64,000 bases of DNA from Clostridium scatologenes (GCF_000968375.1 NZ_CP009933.1:2728001-2792000), one strand, 5' to 3'. Shown: positions 53,527 through 63,950, counted from the first letter of the stretch. The notes: generated from the sequence alone by a model not told the origin. Translations and numbers: made by a program.

Positions 53527-55173
53527 TTAAATATTAGCTTTTAGCTTCTTTAATTTAGCTAATATGTTGCAATACTCTTGATCTAATATCGATATATCAT
53601 CCTGCTTTGATGGCATAGATAGTCTTCCTATAACTTCTGAAAGCTTATTTTGCAATACCAAAATTTCTTTTTCAATTTCCTTTTTATTATCATTCAATTT
53701 AGTATTTCTTTGAGCCATGTATTTTTCATAATTTCCATTAAAGCTCTTTATTTTACAATTTTCTATGGTCATTATATTATCTGCAACTGAGTTTATAAAT
53801 CTTCTATCATGAGAAACAAATAATAACGTTCTACTGTATTCTTTAAGCACTTTTTCTACAACTTCAAGAGAGTTTATATCCATGTAATTAGTAGGTTCAT
53901 CTAATATAAGCAAATTTATATCTTGTACTAATATTTTGGCAAAAGATACCTTAACCCGTTCTCCCCCGCTTAGTACACTTACTTTCTTATATATATCCTC
54001 TCCCTTAATCAACAACCTTGCTAATAATAATCTAGCGAAAGTTTCATTATATATGCTTTTTTCCATTACATTTTCTATTATTGTTAGTTCCTCTTTTAAA
54101 ATGCTCATATTCTGACTAAAGTAACCTATCTTTGCTCCTTCAGCAATTTTTATAGAATAGTTTTCATTCAGTATCATTTTAATTAAGGTACTCTTGCCAC
54201 ATCCATTAGGACCAATTAAAGCTGTCTTTGATTCGTTATATATTTTGAATTCAGCATTATTAAATATGGATTTTTCTCCAAATACTCTATTTATATTTTT
54301 GCCCTCTATAATTATTTTACCATAAAGCTTGTTTGAATCTGGTATATTTAACTTAATATCATGCTGCTTATTAGGCTTTTCTTTAATCTGAAGATGCTCT
54401 ATTCTTTTCTTAACATTTTTTACTACTCCATCAATATTTACTTTTGATCTTTGATCTCCCATCTTATGGAGTCTAGCTTCAGAATTACCCATACGCTTAG
54501 GCGTCTTTTTAACATTCTTTGACTTTTGTTTTGTATCTATAATTACATTCCTAAGACGATCTTTTTCCTTCACATACTCTGCATATTCAAATTCAGCTCT
54601 TTCCCTTTCTTGAGTTTTTTGCAAACCATAATCACTATAATTGCCATTATAAATTTTTATCATTCCATGCTCTATTTCCCAAATTTTGTTGCAAAGCTTA
54701 TCTAAGAAGCTTCTATCATGAGATATAATAATGAGAGCACCTTTATATTCTTTAAACTTTTTTTCCATGTATTCAATACCATCTATGTCCATATTACTTG
54801 TAGGTTCATCTGCAAATATTAACGAACTACTAAATTCTAAACTACGGGCAAGTTTAAATCTTGTCTTCTCTCCTCCACTCATGTTTTCATTCCATATAGC
54901 TGCAACTCTAAATTTTGAGGCCATTTCATTACTAATTTTCTTACTATCTGGTTCTTCTAGTTGATATATATATGCATATGTTTCATATACCTTGATTAAT
55001 CCCTCATCAGGTTCAAATCTTTTAGTAAGTATATTGATTAATGTAGTCTTACCAACTCCATTTGCTCCTACAATACCTATTCTATCTCCCGAATAAATTT
55101 TTAAATTATCTATATCCAATATTAATCTATCACCAAAATATTTTTTAATATTACTTCCTTCTATTAATAACAT
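53527..55173 (-). CDS. ABC-F ATPase of the ribosomal-protection (Vga/Lsa/CplR-like) type
   Basis: 548 residues with two ABC domains: Walker A GANGVGKTT and GPNGCGKST, signatures MSGGEKTR and LSGGERVK, Walker B LIFADEPTSNMD and LLILDEPTNYMD. The interdomain linker (about 185-275) is basic and long, as in antibiotic-resistance ABC-F proteins that displace lincosamides, pleuromutilins or streptogramin A. The start ATG has GGAGGGG upstream, but this site is fully paired in a predicted leader hairpin (55181-55205), which implies translational control. Resistance is inferred, not shown; a housekeeping role is possible. Confidence 0.82.
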   Translation of the reverse strand: MLLIEGSNIKKYFGDRLILDIDNLKIYSGDRIGIVGANGVGKTTLINILTKRFEPDEGLIKVYETYAYIYQLEEPDSKKISNEMASKFRVAAIWNENMSGGEKTRFKLARSLEFSSSLIFADEPTSNMDIDGIEYMEKKFKEYKGALIIISHDRSFLDKLCNKIWEIEHGMIKIYNGNYSDYGLQKTQERERAEFEYAEYVKEKDRLRNVIIDTKQKSKNVKKTPKRMGNSEARLHKMGDQRSKVNIDGVVKNVKKRIEHLQIKEKPNKQHDIKLNIPDSNKLYGKIIIEGKNINRVFGEKSIFNNAEFKIYNESKTALIGPNGCGKSTLIKMILNENYSIKIAEGAKIGYFSQNMSILKEELTIIENVMEKSIYNETFARLLLARLLIKGEDIYKKVSVLSGGERVKVSFAKILVQDINLLILDEPTNYMDINSLEVVEKVLKEYSRTLLFVSHDRRFINSVADNIMTIENCKIKSFNGNYEKYMAQRNTKLNDNKKEIEKEILVLQNKLSEVIGRLSMPSKQDDISILDQEYCNILAKLKKLKANI

Positions 55174-55180
55174 AAAAAAT

Positions 55181-55205
55181 CCCCTCCTTGTAAACTGGAG
55201 AGGAT
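55181..55205 (-). promoter_or_regulatory. Hairpin sequestering the ribosome binding site of the ABC-F gene
   Basis: On the minus strand ATCCTCTCC pairs with GGAGGGGAT (9 bp including one G-U), with a 9-nt loop. The right arm is the Shine-Dalgarno sequence of the gene starting at 55173. Confidence 0.65.
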
Positions 55206-55689
55206 AGTGTCTTAACCTATATAATAATTTTAATAACTACAAATAAAGTCTTAAAAAACAGGAACGCAAAACTAACTGCAATAAAAAAGACTATTATAGT
55301 ATTTAAAATTAACTACAAATCACAGACATACAATTTGAAATTCTAATCCTATTTTTAAGATAAAATCAGTCCCTAAATTAAAAAATAATAGAATCCATTT
55401 ATGTATTGTATATCTACATTTAAACAAACTATCAACAGTTACAAAAACACTATCCACTCTCAAAGTAAAATAAAATGCATAACAATAAAACCTTTACCAG
55501 CACTTTATTTTGATTTTAATTTTATCAAACAAATAAAAAGTGAATTACATCTTCATTTCTGCCAATACCTTGCCCTTTCTCAAAATTAAATTTACCTACA
55601 TTCAAGATAATTATATAAATACCTTTTAATAATGTCAACTTATAAAAATTTACTATACTTAAAATATGTATATGATATTTTAAAATTTT
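55206..55689. other. Leader and intergenic region upstream of the ABC-F gene
   Basis: AT-rich DNA. On the minus strand a TATAAT (about 55294-55299) with a poor -35 is followed by AGTCTT and two copies of AAGAC that could pair alternatively, in line with an inducible leader. The 62-codon rightward frame at 55401-55589 has no ribosome binding site and is not called. Confidence 0.4.
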
Positions 55690-56310
55690 CTATAAATTTA
55701 ACAGTTCTTTTATATCACTTATTTCCAAATAGCAATCTTCAACATTACCAAAACCATACTTAGCAAATATAAAAGGTATTCCAGCAAGTACTGTGGCCTC
55801 ATAATCTCCTTGGGTATCTCCAACATATACTGCATCACTTAAATTGTTTCTTTCCATAAGTATTTTAATACTTTCACCTTTACACTTCCCTGTATTTCCA
55901 AAGCATTCAAAGTCTTTGATATACTTTTCAATTCCTGCTTTTTTCATAAATAATTCTATGTATCCGCACTGGCAATTGCTCACAATAAACAAATTACACT
56001 TTTGCGATAGTTTTATAAGAGTTTCTTTTACATTTGCAAAAAGCAAATCATCTGTATTTTCTCTCAAATCGTCATGTTCATATTCACAACATTTTTCTAA
56101 TAACATTTTTTTATTTTCACTATTTAAATCAGGAAATAAATCCTCTGCAATTACATCCATGGTCTTCCCAAACTCTTTTTTAAGTATTGGAGAAGTCATA
56201 ACTGCATTTATTCCTTCAACTCCTAAAATTGCTCTATTCCAAGCCTTGGCTACAACCTCTGTTGTATCCCATAGTGTACCATCAACATCAAATATTATAT
56301 TCTTTATCAT
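55690..56310 (-). CDS. HAD-family phosphatase (phosphoglycolate-phosphatase-like)
   Basis: 206 residues. HAD motif I DVDGTLWDT, motif II VSNCQ, motif III Lys in GKCKGESI, motif IV GDTQGDYEA. The helical cap is of the phosphoglycolate phosphatase/beta-phosphoglucomutase subfamily. AGGAGG precedes the ATG. It stands alone between an ABC-F gene and a ROK regulator. The physiological substrate cannot be told from sequence. Confidence 0.88.
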   Translation of the reverse strand: MIKNIIFDVDGTLWDTTEVVAKAWNRAILGVEGINAVMTSPILKKEFGKTMDVIAEDLFPDLNSENKKMLLEKCCEYEHDDLRENTDDLLFANVKETLIKLSQKCNLFIVSNCQCGYIELFMKKAGIEKYIKDFECFGNTGKCKGESIKILMERNNLSDAVYVGDTQGDYEATVLAGIPFIFAKYGFGNVEDCYLEISDIKELLNL

Positions 56311-56400
56311 AAAAACCTCCTTTAAATTTCTTATTTTATGAGAGTATAATACTACACAGTTTAATATATCTCTGGCTTATGTGGTTAAGCATACCATTAT

Positions 56401-57579
56401 CTATATTACATTGTCATTTAAAAAAAATACATTCTCCATAGGCAATAATGCTGCACCAAATACAGCTGCATTTTCTCCTAGACTTGAAAACATAACATTA
56501 CACTGAGTTTCATCATAAAAACTATTGTCCTTAAACACTTTTTTAATTAATTCTTCTTCTAAAAAATCCTTATATGAAAATATTTCTCCACCTATAAGTA
56601 TATTTTTAGGATCTAAAGCCAAAATTATATTTTTAATACCTTCAGCCAAAAAGTCAATATAGGTGTCTAATATTGATTTTATTTTTAAATCATTTTTACT
56701 CTTGTTTAAAAAATCCTCCAAAGTTCCATTCATATCATCAAAAGCATTCCTATACTCACTAAGCAAGGCCTTCTTAGATGCATAAAGCTCCCAGCATCCC
56801 TTTTTTCCACAGTTGCACTTTTTGCCATCTTTTACAATAGTCATATGTCCAAATTCGCCTGCCCGCTTATTAAAACCTTTATAAACATTGTTTGCTATAG
56901 CTATACCTGTTCCAATACCTTCTGTAATAGATATAAATACAAGGCTACTTTTTATATCATTAAAATTAATAAAAGTTTCTGCATAAGCTGAAGCATTTGC
57001 CTCATTTTCTATAAAAATAGGAAATTTAAAACAAGTCTCAAATTCTTTAAAAGATATATTTTTCAATCTCAAATTAGGTACATTTTTCAAAAGTAAATTT
57101 TTTTCATCCACCGTACCAGGCAGTGAAAACCCTATTCCAAGTATTCTATCATATGGAATATTAAATTTCTTTATAATATACTCAACATTCTCTGCCACTT
57201 TACAAATTATATCATTAAAATCTTTTAATTTTTCTGGCATATTAAAATACATCTCATGAATTATCTCAAAGTTTAAATTTGCCAATATAATTCTAACTTT
57301 ATCTTTAGTAACACACACACCAAAGGAATATCTACTGTCTGACAAAAACTTGAGAATTGTAGGTTTCCTACCACCAGTTGATTCTGCAACACCAGCTTCT
57401 TCTAAAAAGCCCTGTTCTATAAGATCCTTACTATTACTTATAACTGTCGGAATACTTATATTAAGCTTTTGAGATATTTCCTGTTTTGTGAGTTTATTAT
57501 TTCTATATAGCAAATTCAGTATTTTTTTTTGATTTAATATTCTTATTGTTTCTTGATCTACTGATTTTAATCTACTCAT
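56401..57579 (-). CDS. ROK-family transcriptional regulator (XylR-like)
   Basis: 392 residues: an N-terminal winged helix-turn-helix (LTKQEISQKLNISIPTVISN) followed by a ROK sugar-binding domain with ATP-fold motifs and the zinc-site cysteines CNCGKKGCWE. The ATG at 57579 has GGTGG upstream and is preferred over the earlier in-frame start at 57612. It sits directly downstream of, and in the same direction as, the xyloside operon but after a terminator, so it has its own promoter. It is the likely xylose-responsive repressor of that operon. Confidence 0.87.
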   Translation of the reverse strand: MSRLKSVDQETIRILNQKKILNLLYRNNKLTKQEISQKLNISIPTVISNSKDLIEQGFLEEAGVAESTGGRKPTILKFLSDSRYSFGVCVTKDKVRIILANLNFEIIHEMYFNMPEKLKDFNDIICKVAENVEYIIKKFNIPYDRILGIGFSLPGTVDEKNLLLKNVPNLRLKNISFKEFETCFKFPIFIENEANASAYAETFINFNDIKSSLVFISITEGIGTGIAIANNVYKGFNKRAGEFGHMTIVKDGKKCNCGKKGCWELYASKKALLSEYRNAFDDMNGTLEDFLNKSKNDLKIKSILDTYIDFLAEGIKNIILALDPKNILIGGEIFSYKDFLEEELIKKVFKDNSFYDETQCNVMFSSLGENAAVFGAALLPMENVFFLNDNVI

Positions 57580-57752
57580 GTTAGTACCACCAATCAAATT
57601 TAAAATTATCACTATAATAATTTAGTATAACACTAATGTATATAATTTTTAAACAAACTTTATAAATAACTCGTAATGAGCGAATTAAATATATATTGAT
57701 ATATTTGGCTATCGAAAAATTAATGAAGAGAAGTTTGAAAATATATTTAACT

Positions 57753-57795
57753 ATAAACTAAAAAGTGGATTCTTTTAATCCACTTTTTAGTTTAT
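57753..57795 (-). terminator. Terminator of the xyloside operon
   Basis: ATAAACTAAAAAGTGGATT pairs exactly with AATCCACTTTTTAGTTTAT around CTTTT. It lies after the symporter gene and before the ROK regulator. Confidence 0.88.
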
Positions 57796-57820
57796 ATTAT
57801 AAAACATAGTATCAAAACAT

Positions 57821-59161
57821 TTATCTTGATGCTGATAATTCTTCAATAATACTTTCAATTGGTTTTTCAAATTTTAGAAAAAGTAACAATATTATTGATA
57901 CTATACACATTAAAACTGGAAGAAAAATGTAGCTAATTATAATTGAATTAATTGCAGTGGAAGATTGTACAGCACCTGCAATATATCCTCCTTTTGCCAT
58001 TATCCAAGCTGGTATAGCTGCTCCTAACCCAGAACCTAATTTAATTCCAACTCCGGACCCAGTTGCTGCTAAAATTCCTTCAGTACGTATACCCGTTTTC
58101 CATTCTCCATAATCTACGGTATCTGCCAATAAAGAAAATAAAATACCAAAAACCACACCTAAACCAATGGATGCAACAACTGTGCCTATACAAATCACAC
58201 TTATATTAAATTTACCTAAGTAAATGATAACTTGTCCTGTAATTGCTACCAAATTTCCTATCATAATCATATTTCTCTTAGCCATATATTTAGATATAGT
58301 AGGTACTAATAACATACCTATAATTGTTGTAGTTCCCAGTGAATTTACCAGGGATACAGCACCTTCATTTTTAATGTAATATGTTAAATAATAAATTGCT
58401 GCAGTAGCTCTTGAAGTATATATAATATAAGCCACTATAGATACTAATACAGTAATAATCCACGGTTTATTATACTTAATAGCAATAATTGAATCCTTTA
58501 CAGATACATTAGCTTTGTCAGAATCCTTTACCTTTATTTTCTCTCTTGTATTAAAAAAAGTGATTAATAACATTATCAGTCCAATAACTGAAAATAAAGA
58601 CATGGTTGAGAAAAAGCCTTTTGATTTATTTCCTTGTCCAAATAAACTTACCAATGATAAAAGACTTAAATTTACAATTAGAGCTCCTACTTGTCCACCT
58701 ACCATTCTAAAAGTATTAGCAACTGTTCTCTCATGAGTATCATCTGTCAAGCTAGGTAACATAGTAGTGAGAGGATTATTTACAGCAGCATAAAGCACGT
58801 TAACACATATATACATTATGTACGCATAAATTAACTTTCCACCATATGAAAAATTCGGATTAGCAAATAAGAGAACTGAGGCAACTGAGAAAGGAATACA
58901 AAACCAGAGTATCCAAGGCCTTGACTTTCCCCACCTTGTATTAGTTTTATCAATTAAAATTCCAAAAATAGGACTATCAAATGTATCTACAATTCTTGAA
59001 GCAAACATCAAAACGCCTACATCTACTACATTTAAGCCAAATACATCAGTAAAATAAAACGTTAAATAAGCAGTTACAACCGTATACATTAAATTACATG
59101 CTGTATCGCCTATTCCATAACTAATTTTTTCCTTAATGCTTAATTTGCTATTTGAATCCAT
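57821..59161 (-). CDS. GPH-family sugar (xyloside) cation symporter
   Basis: 446 residues, 12 membrane segments. Begins like XynP/XylP/MelB transporters (LSIKEKISYGIGDTACNLMY) and has the loop signature DKTNTRWGKSRPWILW. Glycoside-pentoside-hexuronide symporters import sugars with Na+ or H+. GGAGGAGA precedes the ATG. It lies in the operon xylB-galM-GH3-symporter, so xylosides or xylose are the probable cargo. Confidence 0.9.
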   Translation of the reverse strand: MDSNSKLSIKEKISYGIGDTACNLMYTVVTAYLTFYFTDVFGLNVVDVGVLMFASRIVDTFDSPIFGILIDKTNTRWGKSRPWILWFCIPFSVASVLLFANPNFSYGGKLIYAYIMYICVNVLYAAVNNPLTTMLPSLTDDTHERTVANTFRMVGGQVGALIVNLSLLSLVSLFGQGNKSKGFFSTMSLFSVIGLIMLLITFFNTREKIKVKDSDKANVSVKDSIIAIKYNKPWIITVLVSIVAYIIYTSRATAAIYYLTYYIKNEGAVSLVNSLGTTTIIGMLLVPTISKYMAKRNMIMIGNLVAITGQVIIYLGKFNISVICIGTVVASIGLGVVFGILFSLLADTVDYGEWKTGIRTEGILAATGSGVGIKLGSGLGAAIPAWIMAKGGYIAGAVQSSTAINSIIISYIFLPVLMCIVSIILLLFLKFEKPIESIIEELSASR

Positions 59162-59291
59162 TGTTCTCCTCCATTCTAATCTTTATAATATAGCCTGTCT
59201 TTAAAAATAGCGGAAACCTCTTATTAACTTCATTTGTATTAATTTAATTAGAGATTTCCATAAATATAACTTTGTTTATTGTTAACATTGA

Positions 59292-61343
59292 TTAATATTT
59301 TTGAATTTCAAAGTCCACTTCAAATAAATCTTTTTTATCAGAACTAGATCCAATATATCCTTGATATAACATAGGTTCTAATATCCATTTATTTTCTTTT
59401 TCTTTGTAATATTTTAGCTTGTCTAATGGACATATAATTTTTACAGTTTTACTTTCTCCTGGATATAATTCCACTTTTTCAAATCCTTTTAATGTTTTTA
59501 CTGCTCTATCAACTTTTGAGTTATCATACCCAACATAAAGCTGAACTACTTCTTTGCCTTTTCTTGATCCTATATTGGTAACAATACAAGAAGCTACTAT
59601 AGAATCTGATTTCAATTCAATTTGAGGCTGTGAAATATTGAATTTTGTATAACTCAAACCAAATCCATATGGATATTTACATTCTTTATTATATTTCTCA
59701 AGTCTCATATATCCATGATAATATTCATATCTTTGTTCTTCAGATGTCCAATTAACTTGTGGTAAATCATTTTCATTTTTAGGAATAACAAATGGAAGTT
59801 TTCCTGAAGGATTTACATCCCCAAATAAAACTTCTGCAATAGCAGAACCACCTTCCATTCCAGAATAATAAGTGTACATAATAGCTTTTGTAGAATCTGC
59901 CCATTTATCAAGGGTAATCATACTTCCACTTACTATTAGAGTAACATTTTCTTTATTAACCTCAGAAACTTTTTCTATTAAATCCCTATCATATTGTTCT
60001 AAGCCAAAGCCATCTTTTCTATCCCCACCTATTTTAAAATCTCCATCTTCAATATATTCACCTTCATTTTTATAATCATAACCTACTACAAAAATAACTT
60101 TGTCATAATCCAATGCCAATTTTTTTGCTTTTTCAATATCTCTACCATCATAAAATCCAATTGTTCCTTCAGACTTAGCAATTAATCCATCTTTTATTGT
60201 AACTGAATAAGGAGGAAATACTTCACTTGAACCATGATCACCTAAATTTGCAATACCAGCTAATCTTCCTAAAATTAGAATTTTTTCATTTTTTGAATTA
60301 TTAAATGGCAAAATCCCATCATTTTTAACTAATGTACAAGATTCTTCTGCAACAATTTTAGCCAAATTAATATGTTCATCGTTAGCAATTAAATTCTCTT
60401 TTGTATAATTAATAGGGTCTGGATTTTTTTTGAATGCTAATAATGTACGGATAATATTAATTGCAGAATCATTAATTACTTTTTCGGACACCTTTCCATC
60501 TTGTACCGCTTTTACAAGCTTTCTTCCAAAGACACTAGTATTACACATCTCAACATTCATTCCTGCATTAGCAGCTTTGACTGTATCATATATGCCCCAT
60601 CCAAAGTCGCTTACAATAATACCATCATATCCCCATTCTTTTCTCAAAACATCAATTAAATATGAGTTTTCTCCACAATGGTCTCCCTTATATTTATTGT
60701 AGGCTGTCATAACAGCAGCTGCTCCAGCATCAATACAATCCTTGAAGTGTGCTAGAAATATTTCTCTTTCAGTTCTTTTATCTGCAGCTACACTTACTTT
60801 AAATCTTGCATTTTCCATACTGTTAAAGGCAAAATGTTTGATGCAGGCAATGACACCTTGTGATTGGATACCCTTAACTAAGGAACCTCCCATTGCACCT
60901 AAGTGGAAGGAATCTTCACCATAAGTCTCTTGACTTCTTCCCCATCCTGGGCTATATGGCATGTTGATGCAAACACCTCCATAAAAATTTCCACCATATC
61001 CCCGGATTTCTTGAGCAATGGCAATTCCAACTCTTTCTTCAAGCATTTTATTAAATGTTGCACCACGAGCAACTGTTACTGGAAAACATGTACTTTGACC
61101 TGTTACAACTCCTCTTGGTCCATCACAAAATCCAAGTTTAGGAATACCCATTTGTTCATTTCCACCAGCTTCATAAACCTTCCAGTTGTAGTGTTTATTC
61201 TTGTTGTGAGCATCTAAATCTTCCATCATATCATTAAAAGTAACACTACCACTCATCAAATGAACTTTTTCTTCCAGTGTCAATTTAGATACTATCTCTT
61301 TGGCTTCTTCATTAAATTTACTTCTAGTTTGTTTTGTTAACAT
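59292..61343 (-). CDS. Glycoside hydrolase family 3 beta-glycosidase
   Basis: 683 residues: N-terminal GH3 barrel (nucleophile Asp in GIIVSDFGWG; KHFAFNSMENAR motif), the GH3 C-terminal domain and a fibronectin-III-like domain at the end (VVQLYVGYD). No signal peptide, so it acts inside the cell on imported oligosaccharides. AGGGGG precedes the ATG. Its operon partners (xylulokinase, aldose 1-epimerase, GPH symporter) point to a beta-xylosidase or beta-glucosidase activity on xylosides; substrate choice cannot be settled from sequence. Confidence 0.92.
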   Translation of the reverse strand: MLTKQTRSKFNEEAKEIVSKLTLEEKVHLMSGSVTFNDMMEDLDAHNKNKHYNWKVYEAGGNEQMGIPKLGFCDGPRGVVTGQSTCFPVTVARGATFNKMLEERVGIAIAQEIRGYGGNFYGGVCINMPYSPGWGRSQETYGEDSFHLGAMGGSLVKGIQSQGVIACIKHFAFNSMENARFKVSVAADKRTEREIFLAHFKDCIDAGAAAVMTAYNKYKGDHCGENSYLIDVLRKEWGYDGIIVSDFGWGIYDTVKAANAGMNVEMCNTSVFGRKLVKAVQDGKVSEKVINDSAINIIRTLLAFKKNPDPINYTKENLIANDEHINLAKIVAEESCTLVKNDGILPFNNSKNEKILILGRLAGIANLGDHGSSEVFPPYSVTIKDGLIAKSEGTIGFYDGRDIEKAKKLALDYDKVIFVVGYDYKNEGEYIEDGDFKIGGDRKDGFGLEQYDRDLIEKVSEVNKENVTLIVSGSMITLDKWADSTKAIMYTYYSGMEGGSAIAEVLFGDVNPSGKLPFVIPKNENDLPQVNWTSEEQRYEYYHGYMRLEKYNKECKYPYGFGLSYTKFNISQPQIELKSDSIVASCIVTNIGSRKGKEVVQLYVGYDNSKVDRAVKTLKGFEKVELYPGESKTVKIICPLDKLKYYKEKENKWILEPMLYQGYIGSSSDKKDLFEVDFEIQKY

Positions 61344-61382
61344 ATTATTACCCCCTACTTTTAATTTAAAAAGTTAATTTTT

Positions 61383-62444
61383 TTATATAGTTAAAAATTT
61401 ATACACTGTAGTATGCCTGTACTGTTCCCTTGCTTTTAATATAGACGATGGAAAATTGCTATGATTTAATGCATCCGGAAAGTATTGTGTCTCAAGACAA
61501 AGTGCACTATTTTTAGTGTAACAAGCATTATCTTTACAATTTTTTAAATTATTTAAATAATTTCCTGTATAAAATTGTACTGCTGGTTTAGTTGTATACA
61601 CTTTCATAACTCTCCCACTATTATGGTCAAAAACCTCTGCTGCCATTTCCAAACTGTTCTCTTTTTTATTTAATATCCAATTATGGTCATATCCATTTCC
61701 ATAAATTATTTGGTCATATTTACTTGATATATTTTTACCTATTGTAGTCAACTTTCTAAAATCCATAGGTGTGTCATCTACACTTCTTATTTCACCTGTA
61801 GGAATACTTTCCTTGCTATTAACTGTAAATTTGTCTGAATTTATCATTACTTGATGAGCTAATATATTTTTAGACAGATGCCCTGACAGATTAAAGTATG
61901 AATGATTTGTAAGATTAACCACAGTATCCTTATCTGAAACTGCGAAATAATCAATTTTGAGTTCATTATCACTTTTAAGTGTATATATAACCTTTACATT
62001 AAGGTCACCTGGATATCCTTCTTCTCCATCCTTGCTCATGTATGATAGTTCAAGACAATTGTTTCCATAATCATCTACATATGTTCGAGGTATCCATAAA
62101 ACTTTATTAAATCCAATTATTCCTCCATGCAGTTGATTTTCTCCTTCATTTTTAGTTAAATTATATACTCTATCATTTATTTTAATTTTTGCATCTTTTA
62201 TTCTATTAGCATTACGCCCTATAATTGCACCAAAGAAAAACTTTCCATTTACATATCCATCTAAATTTTTATATCCTAATACAATATCATCAAGTCTACC
62301 TTCTTTATCTGGTACCGTAAGAGAAACTAAGCTTCCACCATAATTTGAAATTTTAGCACTCATCTTATTATCATTAGATAAAGTAAATATATATACTTCC
62401 TTATCTTTAAATATTTTTCCAAAAAGTTTTTTTGTAATACCCAT
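61383..62444 (-). CDS. galM: Aldose 1-epimerase
   Basis: 353 residues. Motifs of the mutarotase family: GRNANRIKDAKI, NEGENQLHGG, NLTNHSYFNLSGH (catalytic His) and YDHNWILN, with the catalytic Glu in CLETQYFPDA. It interconverts alpha and beta anomers of aldoses released by the GH3 enzyme, feeding isomerase and kinase steps. The gene lies 15 nt after xylB, within the operon. Confidence 0.93.
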   Translation of the reverse strand: MGITKKLFGKIFKDKEVYIFTLSNDNKMSAKISNYGGSLVSLTVPDKEGRLDDIVLGYKNLDGYVNGKFFFGAIIGRNANRIKDAKIKINDRVYNLTKNEGENQLHGGIIGFNKVLWIPRTYVDDYGNNCLELSYMSKDGEEGYPGDLNVKVIYTLKSDNELKIDYFAVSDKDTVVNLTNHSYFNLSGHLSKNILAHQVMINSDKFTVNSKESIPTGEIRSVDDTPMDFRKLTTIGKNISSKYDQIIYGNGYDHNWILNKKENSLEMAAEVFDHNSGRVMKVYTTKPAVQFYTGNYLNNLKNCKDNACYTKNSALCLETQYFPDALNHSNFPSSILKAREQYRHTTVYKFLTI

Positions 62445-62459
62445 AATAGTAAAATCTCC

Positions 62460-63950
62460 TTATATCAATAAGTTATCTATTTCTTTAAACTTATCTTTTA
62501 AGCAAGTATATAAGGACGAATAAACCTTGTATAACTTGTCATACTTTTCAACATTTTCTCTTATAGGCTCTGTTATATCTGTGGTCTGTATTAAAGCTTC
62601 ACAGGCTTCATTCACTGAATTAAAAAGTTTACAACCAACTGCTGCAAGTATTGCTGCTCCATAAGCTGGCCCTTCCTTTGAATTTATAATACTTACCTTC
62701 AAATTGAAAACATCTGCAATTATCTGCCTCCAAAGTTTACTTTTAGAACCTCCACCACTGATTCTTATTTCTTTCATATCAACATTTAAACTTCTTAATA
62801 TCTCAAGTGAATCCCTAAGAGCAAAAGATACTCCTTCTAAAATAGCTCTTGTCATATCTCCTCTTTTATGTATTACATTTAATCCAATAAAGCTTCCTTT
62901 TGCACAAGGATCGTTGTAAGGTGTTCTTTCCCCTATTAAATAAGGTAAAAAGAATAGTTTATTACTTCCTACAGCAGAACTTTCTGCTTCTGAAAGCAAT
63001 TTTTCAAACATATCTCCACTTACATTATCTACCCACCATTTAAGACTTGATGCTGCAGATAATATTACACCCATTTGATGCCACTTTCCATTAGCATGAC
63101 AAAATGAATGAAGTCTATTTTCATTATCTACATAGAATTTTTCACTTGATGCAAAAACAACACCAGATGTTCCAAGTGCCACAGATAATATTCCAGAATT
63201 AACTGTTCCAGTACCTACAGCTCCAGCTGCCTGATCGCCTGCTCCAGCTATAACTTTTGTAGATGTTGAAAGTTCAGTTTCATTTGACACTTTTTTTGAA
63301 ACATTACCTATAACTTCGTAGGATTCATAAACTTTTGGTAAAACGTTTTCTTTAATCTCAAACAAATCTAATATTTCTTTTGACCATTTTCTATTTTCAA
63401 CATCAAACATTATCGTACCAGAAGCATCAGATGCATCAGATGCAAATATTCCAGTAAGCTTAAAACTTATATAATCTTTAGGAAGCATAATATGTGCTAT
63501 TTTAGCATATACATCTGGTTTATTTTCCTTAACCCAAAGCAATTTTGGAAGCGTAAAACCAGTTAACGCCATATTTCCAGTATTTTTTGAAAGTTTATCT
63601 TGTCCAAATTCTTTATTTAAGTAATCACATTGTTTTTGTGTCCTCTGGTCACACCATAATATGGCAGGCATTAAAACTTTATTATTGCTATCAAGAATTA
63701 CAAGTCCATGCATTTGACCACTAAAACTTATTCCATCAATAGTTTCTGGTTTAATATTATGACTATTTATAAGTTCCCTAATACCATCTTTGGTACTATT
63801 CCACCAATCATTAGGATTTTGTTCTGCCCATCCAACTTTAGGATAACTTACATCGTAATCTTTGGACACACTTGCTAAAATTTGGCCTTTTTCATTCATT
63901 ATGATAAGTTTTACAGAAGAAGTTCCTAAATCAATTCCTAAAAAGTTCAC
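62460..63950 (-). CDS. xylB: Xylulokinase
   Basis: About 496 residues, FGGY kinase family. LGIDLGTSSVKLI starts the ATP fold, SFSGQMHGLVILD and the C-terminal GGGSKSKLWRQI and EGPAYGAAILA are typical of XylB. It phosphorylates D-xylulose to xylulose 5-phosphate. The GTG at 63950 is chosen because the protein then starts like other XylB proteins (MNFLGIDLG) and a purine-rich AAGAAGAGA is upstream. The ATG at 63968 has no ribosome binding site but remains possible. First visible gene of the operon; xylA is not in the window. Confidence 0.92.
   Translation of the reverse strand: MNFLGIDLGTSSVKLIIMNEKGQILASVSKDYDVSYPKVGWAEQNPNDWWNSTKDGIRELINSHNIKPETIDGISFSGQMHGLVILDSNNKVLMPAILWCDQRTQKQCDYLNKEFGQDKLSKNTGNMALTGFTLPKLLWVKENKPDVYAKIAHIMLPKDYISFKLTGIFASDASDASGTIMFDVENRKWSKEILDLFEIKENVLPKVYESYEVIGNVSKKVSNETELSTSTKVIAGAGDQAAGAVGTGTVNSGILSVALGTSGVVFASSEKFYVDNENRLHSFCHANGKWHQMGVILSAASSLKWWVDNVSGDMFEKLLSEAESSAVGSNKLFFLPYLIGERTPYNDPCAKGSFIGLNVIHKRGDMTRAILEGVSFALRDSLEILRSLNVDMKEIRISGGGSKSKLWRQIIADVFNLKVSIINSKEGPAYGAAILAAVGCKLFNSVNEACEALIQTTDITEPIRENVEKYDKLYKVYSSLYTCLKDKFKEIDNLLI

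Noticed and set aside
55401..55589. 62-codon rightward frame between the ABC-F and HAD genes
   Set aside because: No ribosome binding site, no recognisable protein features, AT-rich intergenic composition.
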